Shown here: in pieces, positions 1-9,249 of the stretch
How positions within the stretch are numbered: the stretch's first letter is position 1
Layout of the letters: each line of letters begins with the position of its first letter
Assembly: GCF_018336975.1 (NCBI RefSeq)
Contig: NZ_CP025572.1
Location: 515,154 to 579,153 of the forward strand
DNA from: Marinomonas sp. CT5
GTDB taxonomy: Bacteria > Pseudomonadota > Gammaproteobacteria > Pseudomonadales > Marinomonadaceae
DNA: 64,000 nucleotides
Reading direction: 5' to 3'
Position numbers and translations under genes: made by a program
The notes under the pieces: model-generated
The model's input: the letters and a program-made list of their open reading frames with translations, nothing else
Told to the model about the DNA's origin: nothing
The model's database searches: none

Positions 1-654
1 AGTTTTTCTGTTGCCATTGTCGGGATGTCGTTGGCTTTATTATTGGCGGTGATGGCCGATCGCGTTATTCGTGCCAAGCTGGCCTATCAAACCTTATTAA
101 TTTGGCCCTATGCGGTCGCGCCTGCTTTGGCGGGTGTTTTATGGTGGATTCTTTTTGACCCCAGCATGGGACCGATTGCCCTGTGGCTTAAGTCTGCTGG
201 TGTGGACTGGAACCATTATTTGAATGGCAACCAAGCCATGATATTGGTGGTGATTGCTTCTACTTGGAAGCAAATCAGTTATAACTTCTTATTCTTTCTT
301 GCCGGTTTGCAAGCGGTGCCTCGTTCGCTCATTGAAGCGGCGGCCATTGATGGTGCAAGTCCCTTCAAGCGCTTTTGGACAATTGTCTTTCCGTTATTAT
401 CGCCAACAACGTTTTTCTTGTTAGTGGTGAATTTGGTGTACGCCTTCTTCGAAACCTTCGGGGTGATCGATGCGACCACCAAAGGTGGCCCAGGGCAAAG
501 TACAACTACCTTGGTTTATAAAGTATTTGATGATGGTTTTGTCGGCTTGGATCTGGGGGGATCGGCCGCCCAATCGGTTGTATTGATGGCGATTGTCGGT
601 CTGATGACGGTGATTCAGTTTCGTTTTATTGAGCGTAAGGTGCAGTACTCATGA
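1..654 (+). CDS. ugpA: sn-glycerol-3-phosphate ABC transporter permease UgpA (5' end outside window)
   Basis: Inner-membrane permease of the glycerol-3-phosphate/glycerophosphodiester importer. The frame is open from base 1, so the N-terminus lies upstream; the ATG at 25 is internal. At least four hydrophobic segments are visible, and the EAAxxDGAxxxxxFxxIxxPLLSP loop that contacts the ATPase lies near residues 112-135 of the visible part. It overlaps ugpE by 4 bp (ATGA), so the two are translationally coupled. The binding protein gene (ugpB) is not in the window and would be expected upstream. The assignment to Ugp rather than another sugar permease rests on the downstream ugpC and ugpQ. Confidence 0.88.
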   Translation, partial: SFSVAIVGMSLALLLAVMADRVIRAKLAYQTLLIWPYAVAPALAGVLWWILFDPSMGPIALWLKSAGVDWNHYLNGNQAMILVVIASTWKQISYNFLFFLAGLQAVPRSLIEAAAIDGASPFKRFWTIVFPLLSPTTFFLLVVNLVYAFFETFGVIDATTKGGPGQSTTTLVYKVFDDGFVGLDLGGSAAQSVVLMAIVGLMTVIQFRFIERKVQYS

Positions 655-1499
655 TCGAAAATCGACCTTGGTTAACTTTTGCGAGTCATGCCACGTTAAT
701 GATAGGGATTGCTTTGGTGGCGTTGCCTGTTTGGATGGCGCTGGTGGCCTCGACTCATCCCGCTTCGGCCTTTGGTGTCGGGCATATTCCTTTATGGTTT
801 GGCGATGCGGGTGCACAAACTTGGGGAACCGTGTTATTTGAAAAAGCCGGTAACGGCGTGGATACCCCAGTCTGGTTTATGATGCTGAACTCTTTGATCA
901 TGGCATTGGGGATTACGTTCGGTAAAATCGCCATTTCTTTGTTGTCGGCTTATGCGATTGTGTTCTTTCGCTTTCCGTTTCGTAACCTGTGTTTCTGGAT
1001 CATTTTCATGACCTTGATGTTGCCTGTTGAGGTGCGGATTGTGCCGACTTACGAGGTGGTGGCGAATCTGGATCTGCTTAACAGCTACACGGGGCTAACT
1101 CTGCCATTGATCGCCAGTGCGACGGCGACTTTTTTGTTTCGTCAGTGCTTCTTGAGTGTTCCTGGAGAATTGGTGGAAGCAGCAAGAATGGATGGCGCTG
1201 GGCCTTGGCGTTTCTTTTTTGACATTCTGTTGCCTTTGTCGAGAACCAATATCGCGGCATTGTTTGTGATTTTGTTTATTTATGGTTGGAACCAATATTT
1301 ATGGCCTTTGTTGATCACTACTGATGACGCGTATTACACCTTGGTGATGAGTATTAAGCGCATGCTGTCGGTGACGGATGGCGATATCGCATGGAACCAA
1401 ATTATGGCGACCACCTTATTGGCAATGTTGCCGCCCGTTGCCGTGGTCATTGGCATGCAGAAGCTGTTTGTTAAAGGCTTAGTGGATTCGGAGAAGTAG
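651..1499 (+). CDS. ugpE: sn-glycerol-3-phosphate ABC transporter permease UgpE
   Basis: Second permease subunit, 282 aa, the usual family length. It has an N-terminal membrane helix, further helices, and the ATPase-coupling loop with [22 protein letters not shown] near residues 175-200. It pairs with UgpA to form the channel. The start overlaps the ugpA stop (ATGA) and the stop is 2 bp before ugpC, so the genes form one operon. The resemblance to UgpE is good by family knowledge; the substrate is inferred from the operon. Confidence 0.9.
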   Translation: MIENRPWLTFASHATLMIGIALVALPVWMALVASTHPASAFGVGHIPLWFGDAGAQTWGTVLFEKAGNGVDTPVWFMMLNSLIMALGITFGKIAISLLSAYAIVFFRFPFRNLCFWIIFMTLMLPVEVRIVPTYEVVANLDLLNSYTGLTLPLIASATATFLFRQCFLSVPGELVEAARMDGAGPWRFFFDILLPLSRTNIAALFVILFIYGWNQYLWPLLITTDDAYYTLVMSIKRMLSVTDGDIAWNQIMATTLLAMLPPVAVVIGMQKLFVKGLVDSEK

Positions 1500-1501
1500 T
1501 A

Positions 1502-2569
1502 ATGACGGACGTAATTTTAGAAAAAGTAGGTAAGACTTACCCAAACGGTTATCAAGCCATTCCCAGCGTGGATTTATCCATTGAAGAGGGCGAATTTATT
1601 GTTCTAGTTGGGCCGTCTGGTTGTGGTAAATCGACTTTGTTGCGCATGGTTGCAGGGCTGGAAAGCATCTCCACTGGTGAGCTACGCATTCGTGGTGAGC
1701 GTATGAATGATAAAGAGCCTGCCGAGCGTGATATTGCTATGGTGTTTCAGAATTATGCCTTGTATCCGCATATGTCTGTGTACGACAACATGGCTTATGG
1801 CTTGAAAAATCGCGGTATGCCAAAGGACCAGATTGCAGAGAAAGTCAGTGATGTAGCGCAAATGCTGGGCTTAACTGAACTGCTACAGCGTAAGCCGCGG
1901 CAGTTATCCGGCGGGCAGCGTCAGCGAGTTGCCATGGGACGTGCTATGGTGCGTGACCCCAAGGTATTTTTGTTTGATGAACCTTTGTCGAATTTAGACG
2001 CAAAATTGCGTGTGCAGATGCGTGTTGAGATTCGTCAGTTACAGCGCAAGTTAGGCACGACGACCTTGTATGTTACCCATGATCAGGTGGAAGCCATGAC
2101 GTTGGCGGATCGTTTGGTGGTATTGAATAAAGGTAAGGCCGAGCAAATCGGTACGCCAATGGATTTATACAATAAACCTGCTACGCCATTTGTGGCGGCG
2201 TTTATTGGTTCTCCATCAATGAACTTGATCAATGCCAATCTGACGGAGCAGGGCGTTAAGATCTCTGAGACACTGACTTTGCCTCACACTCATCAGCATC
2301 GAGGTGCTATTGTCTGGGGGATTCGTCCAGAGCATTTAGAAGTGTGTGAAGAGCAAAATGCCGATTTCGCTTTGCGTATTCAAGCGGTAGAATCCCTAGG
2401 AGCAGAGACGCTCATTCACGGTAAAATAGAGACGGAGTCTGGCCAAGGTGAGCCTTTGGTGGTGCGTTTGTCAGGCCCTCATTTACCCGATGTGAATAGC
2501 CTTATGTGGTTAACGGCACCTGTGTCTCAGTGGCATTTATTTGACGCAAATACTCAACAACGATTGTGA
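1502..2569 (+). CDS. ugpC: sn-glycerol-3-phosphate ABC transporter ATP-binding protein UgpC
   Basis: ATPase of the importer, 355 aa. Walker A GPSGCGKST lies near residues 38-46, the Q-loop is VFQNYALYPHMS, the ABC signature is LSGGQRQRVAMGRA and Walker B is VFLFDEPLSNLDAKLR, with a switch His in YVTHDQVEAMTLAD. The C-terminal OB-type (TOBE) region of the MalK/UgpC family follows. It sits 2 bp after ugpE and ends just before ugpQ. The family is certain; the name Ugp, not MalK or another sugar ATPase, depends on the adjoining phosphodiesterase. Confidence 0.9.
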   Translation: MTDVILEKVGKTYPNGYQAIPSVDLSIEEGEFIVLVGPSGCGKSTLLRMVAGLESISTGELRIRGERMNDKEPAERDIAMVFQNYALYPHMSVYDNMAYGLKNRGMPKDQIAEKVSDVAQMLGLTELLQRKPRQLSGGQRQRVAMGRAMVRDPKVFLFDEPLSNLDAKLRVQMRVEIRQLQRKLGTTTLYVTHDQVEAMTLADRLVVLNKGKAEQIGTPMDLYNKPATPFVAAFIGSPSMNLINANLTEQGVKISETLTLPHTHQHRGAIVWGIRPEHLEVCEEQNADFALRIQAVESLGAETLIHGKIETESGQGEPLVVRLSGPHLPDVNSLMWLTAPVSQWHLFDANTQQRL

Positions 2570-2576
2570 GGTCGAT

Positions 2577-3350
2577 ATGGAAAACGACAGCGTGGCAACC
2601 GGTTATATCGTGAAAGACAAAGTCCTTGATACCAAGGTAATGGGGCATCGTGGTGCGGCATTGTTAGCGCCTGAAAATACACTCGCTTCTATCCGTGCCG
2701 CTGCCGAAGTGGGGGCGACCTGGGTTGAAATTGATGTGTATTTAATTGCCGAAGGCGGGTTGGTCATTTTTCATGATGACACGCTGGACCGCTGTACTAA
2801 TGGGGCGGGGCTGACTCGTGACGCTCATCCTATCGAGGTTGCGCAACTGGACGCTGGCTCTTGGTTCTCAGAGGCGTTCGCGGGAGAAAAAGTCCCCACT
2901 TTGTTGGACGCACTGGAATGTATTCAATCGTTAAACTTGGGGTTGAACCTTGAGATTAAACACGACGGTGTGGATGTGGAAAACATTGTTCCTGCGGTCA
3001 TGGCAATGCTGCGCGACCACTGGCAAGACAATAATATGCTCATGATTTCCAGTTTCAATTTCGCTGCGTTAGAGCTGTGTTATGAGATAGATCCACAACG
3101 CCATCTTGCGCCTTTGTATGAAGATATTCCAGATAATTGGCAAGAGCAGCTTGCTGCTATTAAAGCGTACAGTTTGAATTGTGATTACTCACGCTTGAGC
3201 GAAAGCCAAGCGCGGGCGGTAAAAGCCGCAGGTTACAAGTTGTTATGTTATACCGCTAATGATCCTGAAAAAGTGGCTGCGCATTGGGACTGGGGAATGG
3301 ATGCCGTGATTACCGACGACCCAACCAAGTTTGCTTTTTTATCGGCTTAG
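2577..3350 (+). CDS. ugpQ: Glycerophosphodiester phosphodiesterase UgpQ
   Basis: Cytoplasmic enzyme, 257 aa from the ATG at 2577, that hydrolyses glycerophosphodiesters to glycerol-3-phosphate plus an alcohol. GDPD motifs are present: MGHRGAALLAPENT, the EIDV metal-binding pair and FHDDTLDRCTNG. A TTG at 2541 in frame would lie inside ugpC. The ATG at 2577 has a GAGG upstream and follows the ugpC stop by 7 bp, so it is preferred. Placement after ugpC matches the E. coli order ugpBAECQ and supports phosphodiester import as the role of this operon. Confidence 0.9.
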   Translation: MENDSVATGYIVKDKVLDTKVMGHRGAALLAPENTLASIRAAAEVGATWVEIDVYLIAEGGLVIFHDDTLDRCTNGAGLTRDAHPIEVAQLDAGSWFSEAFAGEKVPTLLDALECIQSLNLGLNLEIKHDGVDVENIVPAVMAMLRDHWQDNNMLMISSFNFAALELCYEIDPQRHLAPLYEDIPDNWQEQLAAIKAYSLNCDYSRLSESQARAVKAAGYKLLCYTANDPEKVAAHWDWGMDAVITDDPTKFAFLSA

Positions 3351-3381
3351 CTTTTTTTAATTATTTTATTAGGGTTGTTTT

Positions 3382-4140
3382 GTGGGTTTGAATGAGCGAC
3401 AAAACCAGATACTAAACTGGGTACAACAAGAAGACGTGTTATTGGTGGAAGACATGGTGGCGCGTTTTAATGTGTCATCACAAACCATTCGTAAAGACAT
3501 TAATCAGTTGGCCGAGCGACACCTTGTTCGTCGTACTCATGGAGGAATTGCTCCCGTTTCCAGTACGGAAAATTTGCCTTTTGACCATCGTCAGTTTTTA
3601 AACAGCGATGCCAAGGAGGCAATTGCGGCTAAGGTTGCTCAAACTATTCCAAGTGGTGCCTCCGTGTTTTTAGGTATTGGTACCACAGTGGAGTATGTTG
3701 CCAAAGCACTGGTGTTTCATCGTGATTTACAGGTGTTCACTAACAATCTAACCGTGGCGACCATTTTAGGTAATTATCCAGAGGTACGCGTACGTGTGTT
3801 GGCTGGAAAATTGCGTCATCAACATCATGACTTAGTGGGTGAAGACACTTTATCAGGGTTGCGCCAGTATTATTTTGATTATGGTGTTTTAGGTTGTGGT
3901 GGCATGGATGAAAAGCAGGGTATATTGGATTTTGACCCTGAAGAAGCGGCGGTGAGTCGTGTTTTGATCGAACAAAGTCGCTACAGCTTGCTGGTGGCGG
4001 ATCAGCATAAATGGGGGCGAAAAGCCATGGCACGAGTGCAGCCTTTTCCTACGATAGATTGGCTATTTACCGATAGTCTAAGCGCGTCGCAAACACAGCT
4101 GCTTGCTTCTCATGGTGTTCAAATTCAACTCTGTTCTTAG
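3382..4140 (+). CDS. glpR: DeoR-family transcriptional repressor, GlpR-like
   Basis: 252 aa, the same length as E. coli GlpR. An N-terminal winged HTH (NERQNQILNWV, then SSQTIRKDINQLAERHLVRRTHGG) is followed by a DeoR sensor domain with the GIGTTVEYVAKAL and TNNLTVATIL phosphate-sugar binding signatures. The start is GTG with an AGGG upstream. Position behind ugpQ suggests that it senses glycerol-3-phosphate and represses this operon or the glp genes; that is inference. The gene symbol is a family-level choice because DeoR paralogues are numerous. Confidence 0.72.
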   Translation: MGLNERQNQILNWVQQEDVLLVEDMVARFNVSSQTIRKDINQLAERHLVRRTHGGIAPVSSTENLPFDHRQFLNSDAKEAIAAKVAQTIPSGASVFLGIGTTVEYVAKALVFHRDLQVFTNNLTVATILGNYPEVRVRVLAGKLRHQHHDLVGEDTLSGLRQYYFDYGVLGCGGMDEKQGILDFDPEEAAVSRVLIEQSRYSLLVADQHKWGRKAMARVQPFPTIDWLFTDSLSASQTQLLASHGVQIQLCS

Positions 4141-4147
4141 GACGACT

Positions 4148-4957
4148 ATGTCGATTTCTGCTTTACCTCTTTCTGCTTTGAAACACACTGATTGCCAAGG
4201 TGTGCGTTTTATTTTGACGGACTTCGATGACACGCTGACATGGGAAGGGCGATTACCGGTAGAAACATTACAGGCTCTAGTGCAACTGGAGGCCGATGGG
4301 ATCAAGGTGATTCCGGTCACTGGCGGCTGTGCAGGCTGGTCAGACATGATGGCCAGAACACTGCCCGTGGATGGCGTGATCACCGAAGGAGGAGCCTGCT
4401 TTATTCGCAGAATGGCAGATCGTCATCTGACGTATTCTTTTTGGCGAGATGAATCGGAAATGCGTGCAGAACAGGCGAGAATATTGACTCAGGTTAATCC
4501 AGTATTAATACAATTCCCGCGTTTACGTTTAGCGAGAGATCAGGCTTATCGTCTAACGGATGTCGCGATAGATTATGCACAAGATGTAAAACCGGCAGCG
4601 GTTGCGGATAAAGACGCTTGTTTGGCGGCTCTGAGTAAAATGGGGCTGAATGCCAAAGCGAGTTCGATACACATTAATGTGTGTTCTGAAGGTTACGATA
4701 AGTTTTCCATGGCCCAGCGTGTGTTAAGTGAGGTGTATGGATTGAGTGAGGCGCAGCAACAAAAGCAAGTGTTGTATGTTGGTGATGCGCCTAATGATGA
4801 GAGTATGTTTGCACGTTTTCCATTGAGTGTCGGTGTGGCGAATATCGCTCAGCATTTGCAAAATATGCAGCACCGCCCTAGATATCAGACGATGCAGCCG
4901 GGTGGTTTGGGTTTTGCTGAGCTGACTGGGGTGATTCTTTCCTCAAGACAATCGTAG
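4148..4957 (+). CDS. HAD-superfamily (type IIB, Cof-like) phosphatase
   Basis: 269 aa. HAD motif I is DFDDTLTW near residue 22, motif II is the VTGG segment, and motif IV is GDAPNDESMF near residue 215, so all catalytic aspartates are present. A large cap between motifs II and III marks subclass IIB, the group of Cof and mannosyl-3-phosphoglycerate phosphatases. The ATG at 4148 follows an AGGAC and lies 7 bp behind the GlpR-like gene, so it is probably co-transcribed. The substrate is unknown; a sugar or glycerol phosphate would fit the operon. Confidence 0.75.
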   Translation: MSISALPLSALKHTDCQGVRFILTDFDDTLTWEGRLPVETLQALVQLEADGIKVIPVTGGCAGWSDMMARTLPVDGVITEGGACFIRRMADRHLTYSFWRDESEMRAEQARILTQVNPVLIQFPRLRLARDQAYRLTDVAIDYAQDVKPAAVADKDACLAALSKMGLNAKASSIHINVCSEGYDKFSMAQRVLSEVYGLSEAQQQKQVLYVGDAPNDESMFARFPLSVGVANIAQHLQNMQHRPRYQTMQPGGLGFAELTGVILSSRQS

Positions 4958-4973
4958 GCCGTGGTTTGACCGC

Positions 4974-5894
4974 TTACTTCTGTCTATTGCCTTTCATTTT
5001 TTCGAAAAGAGACGCCACGCCCACCGCAGCACAGCCGAGAATGAAGCCAACGGAAAAGCTGATTCCTGTATTGATCAAGCTTGTCATAAGCGGCAGTTGA
5101 GCTATGTCACCAGAGACCGCTATATCCGCGACGTGGTGTAAAGCGGGTAAACCATGCACAAAAATACCACCGCCAACCAAAAACATCGCAATGGTGCCGA
5201 CAATGGTTAACAGTCTAATCAGTATTGGGGCACCTCTTAAGATGAAACGCCCAAGCTGTTTAATCAGTGTGGTTTTGGATTGAGTTAGGTACAAGCCAAT
5301 ATCATCAAGTCGTACGATTAAACCCACTAAGAAATACACGCCGACGGTCACAAGAAAAGCGATTAAGCTGACAACGATGGCTTGGGTTAATAAGGTTTGT
5401 CCGGTTACCGTGCCAAGGGCAATAACAATAATCTCAGCAGATAAGACGAAGTCGGTCCGAATGGCACCTTTTACTTTTCTTTTTTCTAGCGCAACGAGCT
5501 CTTTGGCTGATGTGGCTTGTTTGACGTTCTTGCGTAACGCTTCTTTTTCTTCGTGATTATCGCTAAAAGCGTGAAGAACTTTTTCGGCCCCTTCGAAACA
5601 TAAATACAACCCCCCGGCCATTAGGAGAGGTTGAATCAGCCAAGGTATAAAAGCGCTGATGGCGAGAGCAAGGGGCACTAGGATCAATTTATTGATAAAA
5701 GAGCCTTTTGCTACGGCCCAGACCACGGGTAACTCTCGATCTGCTTTTACACCAGACACTTGCTCTGCGTTCAAAGCAAGGTCATCTCCCAGTACGCCAG
5801 CGGTTTTTTTGGCGGCTATTTTAGAAAAAACGGCAACATCGTCTAATAGTGTGGTGATGTCATCCAGAAGTGCTAATAAACCTGTCATTGCCAT
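4974..5894 (-). CDS. DUF808 family inner-membrane protein (YedI-like)
   Basis: 306 aa with a recognisable DUF808 N-terminus (LLALLDDITTLLDDVAVFSKIAAKKTAGVLGDDLALNAEQV) and five or so hydrophobic segments. It is similar in type to E. coli YedI. The function of the family is not established. The gene converges with the HAD phosphatase gene and lies 29 bp downstream of the iclR-type gene on the same strand, so the two could be co-transcribed. Membrane location is predicted from the hydrophobic stretches only. Confidence 0.85.
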   Translation of the reverse strand: MAMTGLLALLDDITTLLDDVAVFSKIAAKKTAGVLGDDLALNAEQVSGVKADRELPVVWAVAKGSFINKLILVPLALAISAFIPWLIQPLLMAGGLYLCFEGAEKVLHAFSDNHEEKEALRKNVKQATSAKELVALEKRKVKGAIRTDFVLSAEIIVIALGTVTGQTLLTQAIVVSLIAFLVTVGVYFLVGLIVRLDDIGLYLTQSKTTLIKQLGRFILRGAPILIRLLTIVGTIAMFLVGGGIFVHGLPALHHVADIAVSGDIAQLPLMTSLINTGISFSVGFILGCAAVGVASLFEKMKGNRQK

Positions 5895-5923
5895 GATCGA
5901 TTTCCCTAAAAGATAATTTCTTA

Positions 5924-6691
5924 TTATTCGCAGTCGCCTAATCGCTTGGATATTGTCTCTGCGGCTTGTTTGACTTGTATTTTCATCTCTTCATAAACGT
6001 CGTCGGCAGTACGAAAAGCAGGGGCTGTAACGCTGATGGCGGCCACGGCTTCATGTCGTGAGTTAAAGATGGGTGCCGCGACACATTTTATACCCAGTTC
6101 ATGTTCTTCTAAATCGAGCGAAATGCCCGTTTCTCGAATAAGCTCAAGGTCGGCTTTGAGCGCTTCGGCTGTGTCTAATGTATGTTCGGTATGGCGAAAA
6201 AATGATTGCGCTTCGATAATGGGCTGCTGCTTTTCTTGCGGTAGAAAGGCCAGTATGGCTTTGCCCACACCAGTGCAATAAACGGGACCTTTTTTGCCAA
6301 CGGCGGAATACAAACGCAGGCTTTTTGGACTTTCTAGCTTGTCGATATAAATAACGTCGGCGCCATCTAAAACAGCAAGGTGAATGGTTTCCTGGGTGCT
6401 TGACCATAAATCTCGCATTGGCGTCGCGGCCACATCACGGATGTCTAAATTGGCCCAAGTGCGGTGAGCAAGAGCGAGTAAACCATAACCTGGATAATAG
6501 GCTTGTTTGTGTTCATCAAAGCGAACTAAGCCATGTTCCAGTAAGGTGTTGAGTTGTCGATGAGCGGTGGCTTTAGGCAGTTCAGACAGCTCAACTAGCT
6601 CCGCAAAACGTAATGGCACAGGAGAGGTGCAAACGTGATTCAGCATATTTAACGCTTTGCTAAGGGATGACCCCGAGGTTTTGGTTTCCAT
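5924..6691 (-). CDS. IclR-family transcriptional regulator
   Basis: 255 aa. An N-terminal winged HTH (LRFAELVELSELPKATAHRQLNTLLEHGLV) is followed by an IclR effector-binding domain with the LHLAVLDGADVIYIDKLES and YCTGVGKAILAFL signatures. Such proteins usually control a catabolic operon next to them. Here the only linked gene on the same strand encodes a DUF808 protein, so neither target nor ligand can be read from the context. A GGA lies shortly before the ATG. Confidence 0.88.
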   Translation of the reverse strand: METKTSGSSLSKALNMLNHVCTSPVPLRFAELVELSELPKATAHRQLNTLLEHGLVRFDEHKQAYYPGYGLLALAHRTWANLDIRDVAATPMRDLWSSTQETIHLAVLDGADVIYIDKLESPKSLRLYSAVGKKGPVYCTGVGKAILAFLPQEKQQPIIEAQSFFRHTEHTLDTAEALKADLELIRETGISLDLEEHELGIKCVAAPIFNSRHEAVAAISVTAPAFRTADDVYEEMKIQVKQAAETISKRLGDCE

Positions 6692-6870
6692 GGCGTTTCC
6701 TATTCGTAATACGTGCTATTGTTGAGAGTGCTTTTTTAAGCCGCATTTTAGCATTTGCGTTGTAGGGAAGATAATATCCCTTTGTTTAAATGTATTGTCA
6801 CAACGCTTTATTTTTTGATTTGTTACTATAGCTGTATTGTTGTCTTAGTTTACCCTTGATGAGGATTTGT

Positions 6871-8055
6871 ATGACAAGCTCTATGCGTATTTGGCGTCGC
6901 ATGATTATGCCTGATCTCGTCCGTGTTCATCGCTATCAGAGCTTGCCAGAGCAAGGCCCGAAAGTGTTGTTTTTTAGTGGCGGCTCTGCGCTGAATAAAA
7001 TAAGTCGAGTGTTTAAAGAGTACACACATCACTCTGTACATCTAGTGACGCCTTTTGATTCCGGTGGCAGTTCGGCACGCTTGCGTGCTGAATTTGATAT
7101 TCCAGCTGTAGGAGACCTGCGTAGTCGCTTGATGGCTTTAGCGGATGAAACCGTGATGGGGCAGCCTGAAGTTTATGAATTGTTTACGCATCGACTTCCT
7201 CAACAAGCGGAGGCGTTAGAACTAAAAGAGCAGTTACAGTTATTGGTTTTGGGCGAACATCCGCTTATTGAAAGTATTCCTAATCCCATGAAAGCGTTGA
7301 TTCAGACCCAACTGGCGGTGACTCAAGAGCGTATTCATGATGAGTTTGATTTGCGCGGCGCTAGTATTGGTAATCTGATTATGGCTGGTGGTTATCTAAA
7401 TAATCAGCAGCAGCTAGATCCCATTGTGTTTTTATTCTCGCGATTAGTTAAAGCGTTAGGGGAAGTGAAAACCACTTTAGACGCTAGCCTGCATTTAGGT
7501 GTAGAGCTTGATAACGGCGATACGGTTCTAGGTCAACATTTGATTACAGGTAAAGAAACCGATGCCTTGGCAAGCCCTATTAAGCGTATGTGGCTTAATA
7601 AGGGACTGAGTAAGATCATACCGACCAATTGCCATATTGCAGATGATCGTAAAGACGCCATAGAAACAGCAGATTTAATTTGTTATCCACCTGGTAGTTT
7701 TTACAGCAGCTTATTGGCCAATCTTTTACCAGAGGGAGTTGGGCGGTCAATTTGTCAAAACCCTAATCCTAAAGTGTATTTACCAAACTTAGGGGTTGAC
7801 CCTGAGCAACTAGGTTTATCGTTAATGGAGCAAGTAAAACGTTTAGTTTCTAAAGTAATGGCCGATACTGATGGTACTCAACCATTTTCAGCGTTAGATT
7901 ATTTGTTGCTCGATGATTCATACAATTATGGTGAGCTGGACCGCGAGCTTTTGGGGCGTTTAAATGTTGCTGTCATTAGAACTCCCTTGATTGGCGATAA
8001 ACCATACAAATATGATGAGCACCTTGTTGCTAGAGCCTTGCTATCGTTTGTTTGA
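6871..8055 (+). CDS. CofD-like protein of the GAK type (YvcK/CofD superfamily)
   Basis: 394 aa. The N-terminal LFFSGGSALNKISRVF and HLVTPFDSGGSSARLR segments are the nucleotide/phosphate-binding features of the CofD/YvcK fold. GDLRSRLMALAD, ASIGNLIMAGGYL and CYPPGSFYSSLLANLLPEGVG follow. From memory of the family this is the branch called GAK system CofD-like, which elsewhere sits with an ATP-grasp enzyme and other partners; neither is adjacent here. The ATG at 6871 follows GAGGA; TTG 6856 and ATG 6859 lie upstream without such spacing. The biochemical role is unknown. True CofD makes the F420 phospholactyl group, which is unlikely here. Confidence 0.75.
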   Translation: MTSSMRIWRRMIMPDLVRVHRYQSLPEQGPKVLFFSGGSALNKISRVFKEYTHHSVHLVTPFDSGGSSARLRAEFDIPAVGDLRSRLMALADETVMGQPEVYELFTHRLPQQAEALELKEQLQLLVLGEHPLIESIPNPMKALIQTQLAVTQERIHDEFDLRGASIGNLIMAGGYLNNQQQLDPIVFLFSRLVKALGEVKTTLDASLHLGVELDNGDTVLGQHLITGKETDALASPIKRMWLNKGLSKIIPTNCHIADDRKDAIETADLICYPPGSFYSSLLANLLPEGVGRSICQNPNPKVYLPNLGVDPEQLGLSLMEQVKRLVSKVMADTDGTQPFSALDYLLLDDSYNYGELDRELLGRLNVAVIRTPLIGDKPYKYDEHLVARALLSFV

Positions 8056-8225
8056 ATTTACAGCGATAAGGTAGCAAAAAACTTTGTGCTACCTTTAAAT
8101 TGGGTATGAAGAAACATAGCTAAGATTAATTCTGGTTACGTGACGTAACATTTTTGTATTTTTAAAAACAATGTCTTAAGTGTCATAGTATATGGCATGT
8201 GGCACTGATCAAAAAGAGAGTGGTA

Positions 8226-9245
8226 ATGAGTACAAGAGTACTGATTTGTGATGATTCAACGATTGCTCGTAAGCAACTGGCTAGAATCTTACCGACTGAC
8301 TGGGATGTGGAAGTTGAGTTTGCTGAAGATGGCCAAGAAGCTTTAGATATTTTGTCTTCTTCGACGTTCGACATTTTATTCTTAGATTTGAATATGCCGG
8401 TAAAAGATGGTTATGAAACTCTTGAAGCTTTGCAAAATTTTGATCAGTCTCCCGACGTTATTGTTGTATCTGGCGATGTTCAACCAAAGGCTATTCAACG
8501 TGTAAAAGAGATGGGGGCTGTTGCTTTTCATAAAAAGCCCGCATCTGCCGAAGAGTTACGTAGCTTACTGATTTCTTTGAATCTCTTTTCGGCGGGAGAA
8601 GATGAAGAACAGCAAAAAATGGTTGTCGAGCAACCTACTGCAGCAGAGCAATTTACCTTCAATGATTGCTTGCAAGAAGTATCGAACATAGCCATGGGGC
8701 GTGCCGCAAGTGTATTAGCTGAGATGCTGAATGTGTTTGTTAAATTGCCAGTGCCAAGAGTGAATGTCTTGGAAGTGGGCGAATTGCAAATGGCTTTAGA
8801 GTACAGTGTTAAAGAAGACAGTTGTTCCGCCGTGTCTCAAGGTTTTGTCGGTTCCGGAGTTGCTTTTGAAACCTTGTTGATTTTTAGTGATTCCAGTTTT
8901 CCTGACATGGCCAAATTGCTTAATGTGACGGAAGAAATTGATGGTATCGTAGAAGTTGAACTTTTAATGGATGTGTCTTCTGTGTTAGTCGGACCATTTA
9001 TTGATGCGTTTGGCAAACAATTGAATATCGACTTTAGTCATAGTCACCCCGTCCTTTTGGCACAACATGCCAAAGTCTCTGATTTGGTCAATGCCAAAAA
9101 GGCCAAATGGAAGCGCACACTATCCGTTGAAATTGTTTATGAAGTGGAAAACTATCAAATCAGTTGTGATTTGATGATGTTGTTTACAGAAGACTCTGTA
9201 TCCATGCTAGAGAACTTGCTGTCCTATTTGGTTGAGGAAGAATAG
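8226..9245 (+). CDS. Response regulator with C-terminal CheC/CheX-like domain
   Basis: 339 aa. The receiver domain (about 1-120) has D9 D10, phospho-acceptor D54 in LFLDLNMP, a switch Ser in VVSGD and the conserved Lys in KKPAS. A CheC-like domain (about 145-335) keeps one ExxN phosphatase motif (EVSNIAMGRA), while the second is replaced by DVSS. CheC proteins dephosphorylate CheY~P. A receiver fused to such a domain may regulate its own or a partner's phosphorylation. The ATG at 8226 follows GAGAG. The stop is 4 bp from the GGDEF gene, so the two form one operon. No histidine kinase is adjacent. Confidence 0.85.
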   Translation: MSTRVLICDDSTIARKQLARILPTDWDVEVEFAEDGQEALDILSSSTFDILFLDLNMPVKDGYETLEALQNFDQSPDVIVVSGDVQPKAIQRVKEMGAVAFHKKPASAEELRSLLISLNLFSAGEDEEQQKMVVEQPTAAEQFTFNDCLQEVSNIAMGRAASVLAEMLNVFVKLPVPRVNVLEVGELQMALEYSVKEDSCSAVSQGFVGSGVAFETLLIFSDSSFPDMAKLLNVTEEIDGIVEVELLMDVSSVLVGPFIDAFGKQLNIDFSHSHPVLLAQHAKVSDLVNAKKAKWKRTLSVEIVYEVENYQISCDLMMLFTEDSVSMLENLLSYLVEEE

Positions 9246-9249
9246 ATAA

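Noticed and set aside
2541..2576. TTG start for ugpQ inside ugpC
   Set aside because: The ATG at 2577 has a GAGG-type RBS and removes a 12-residue extension not typical of the family.
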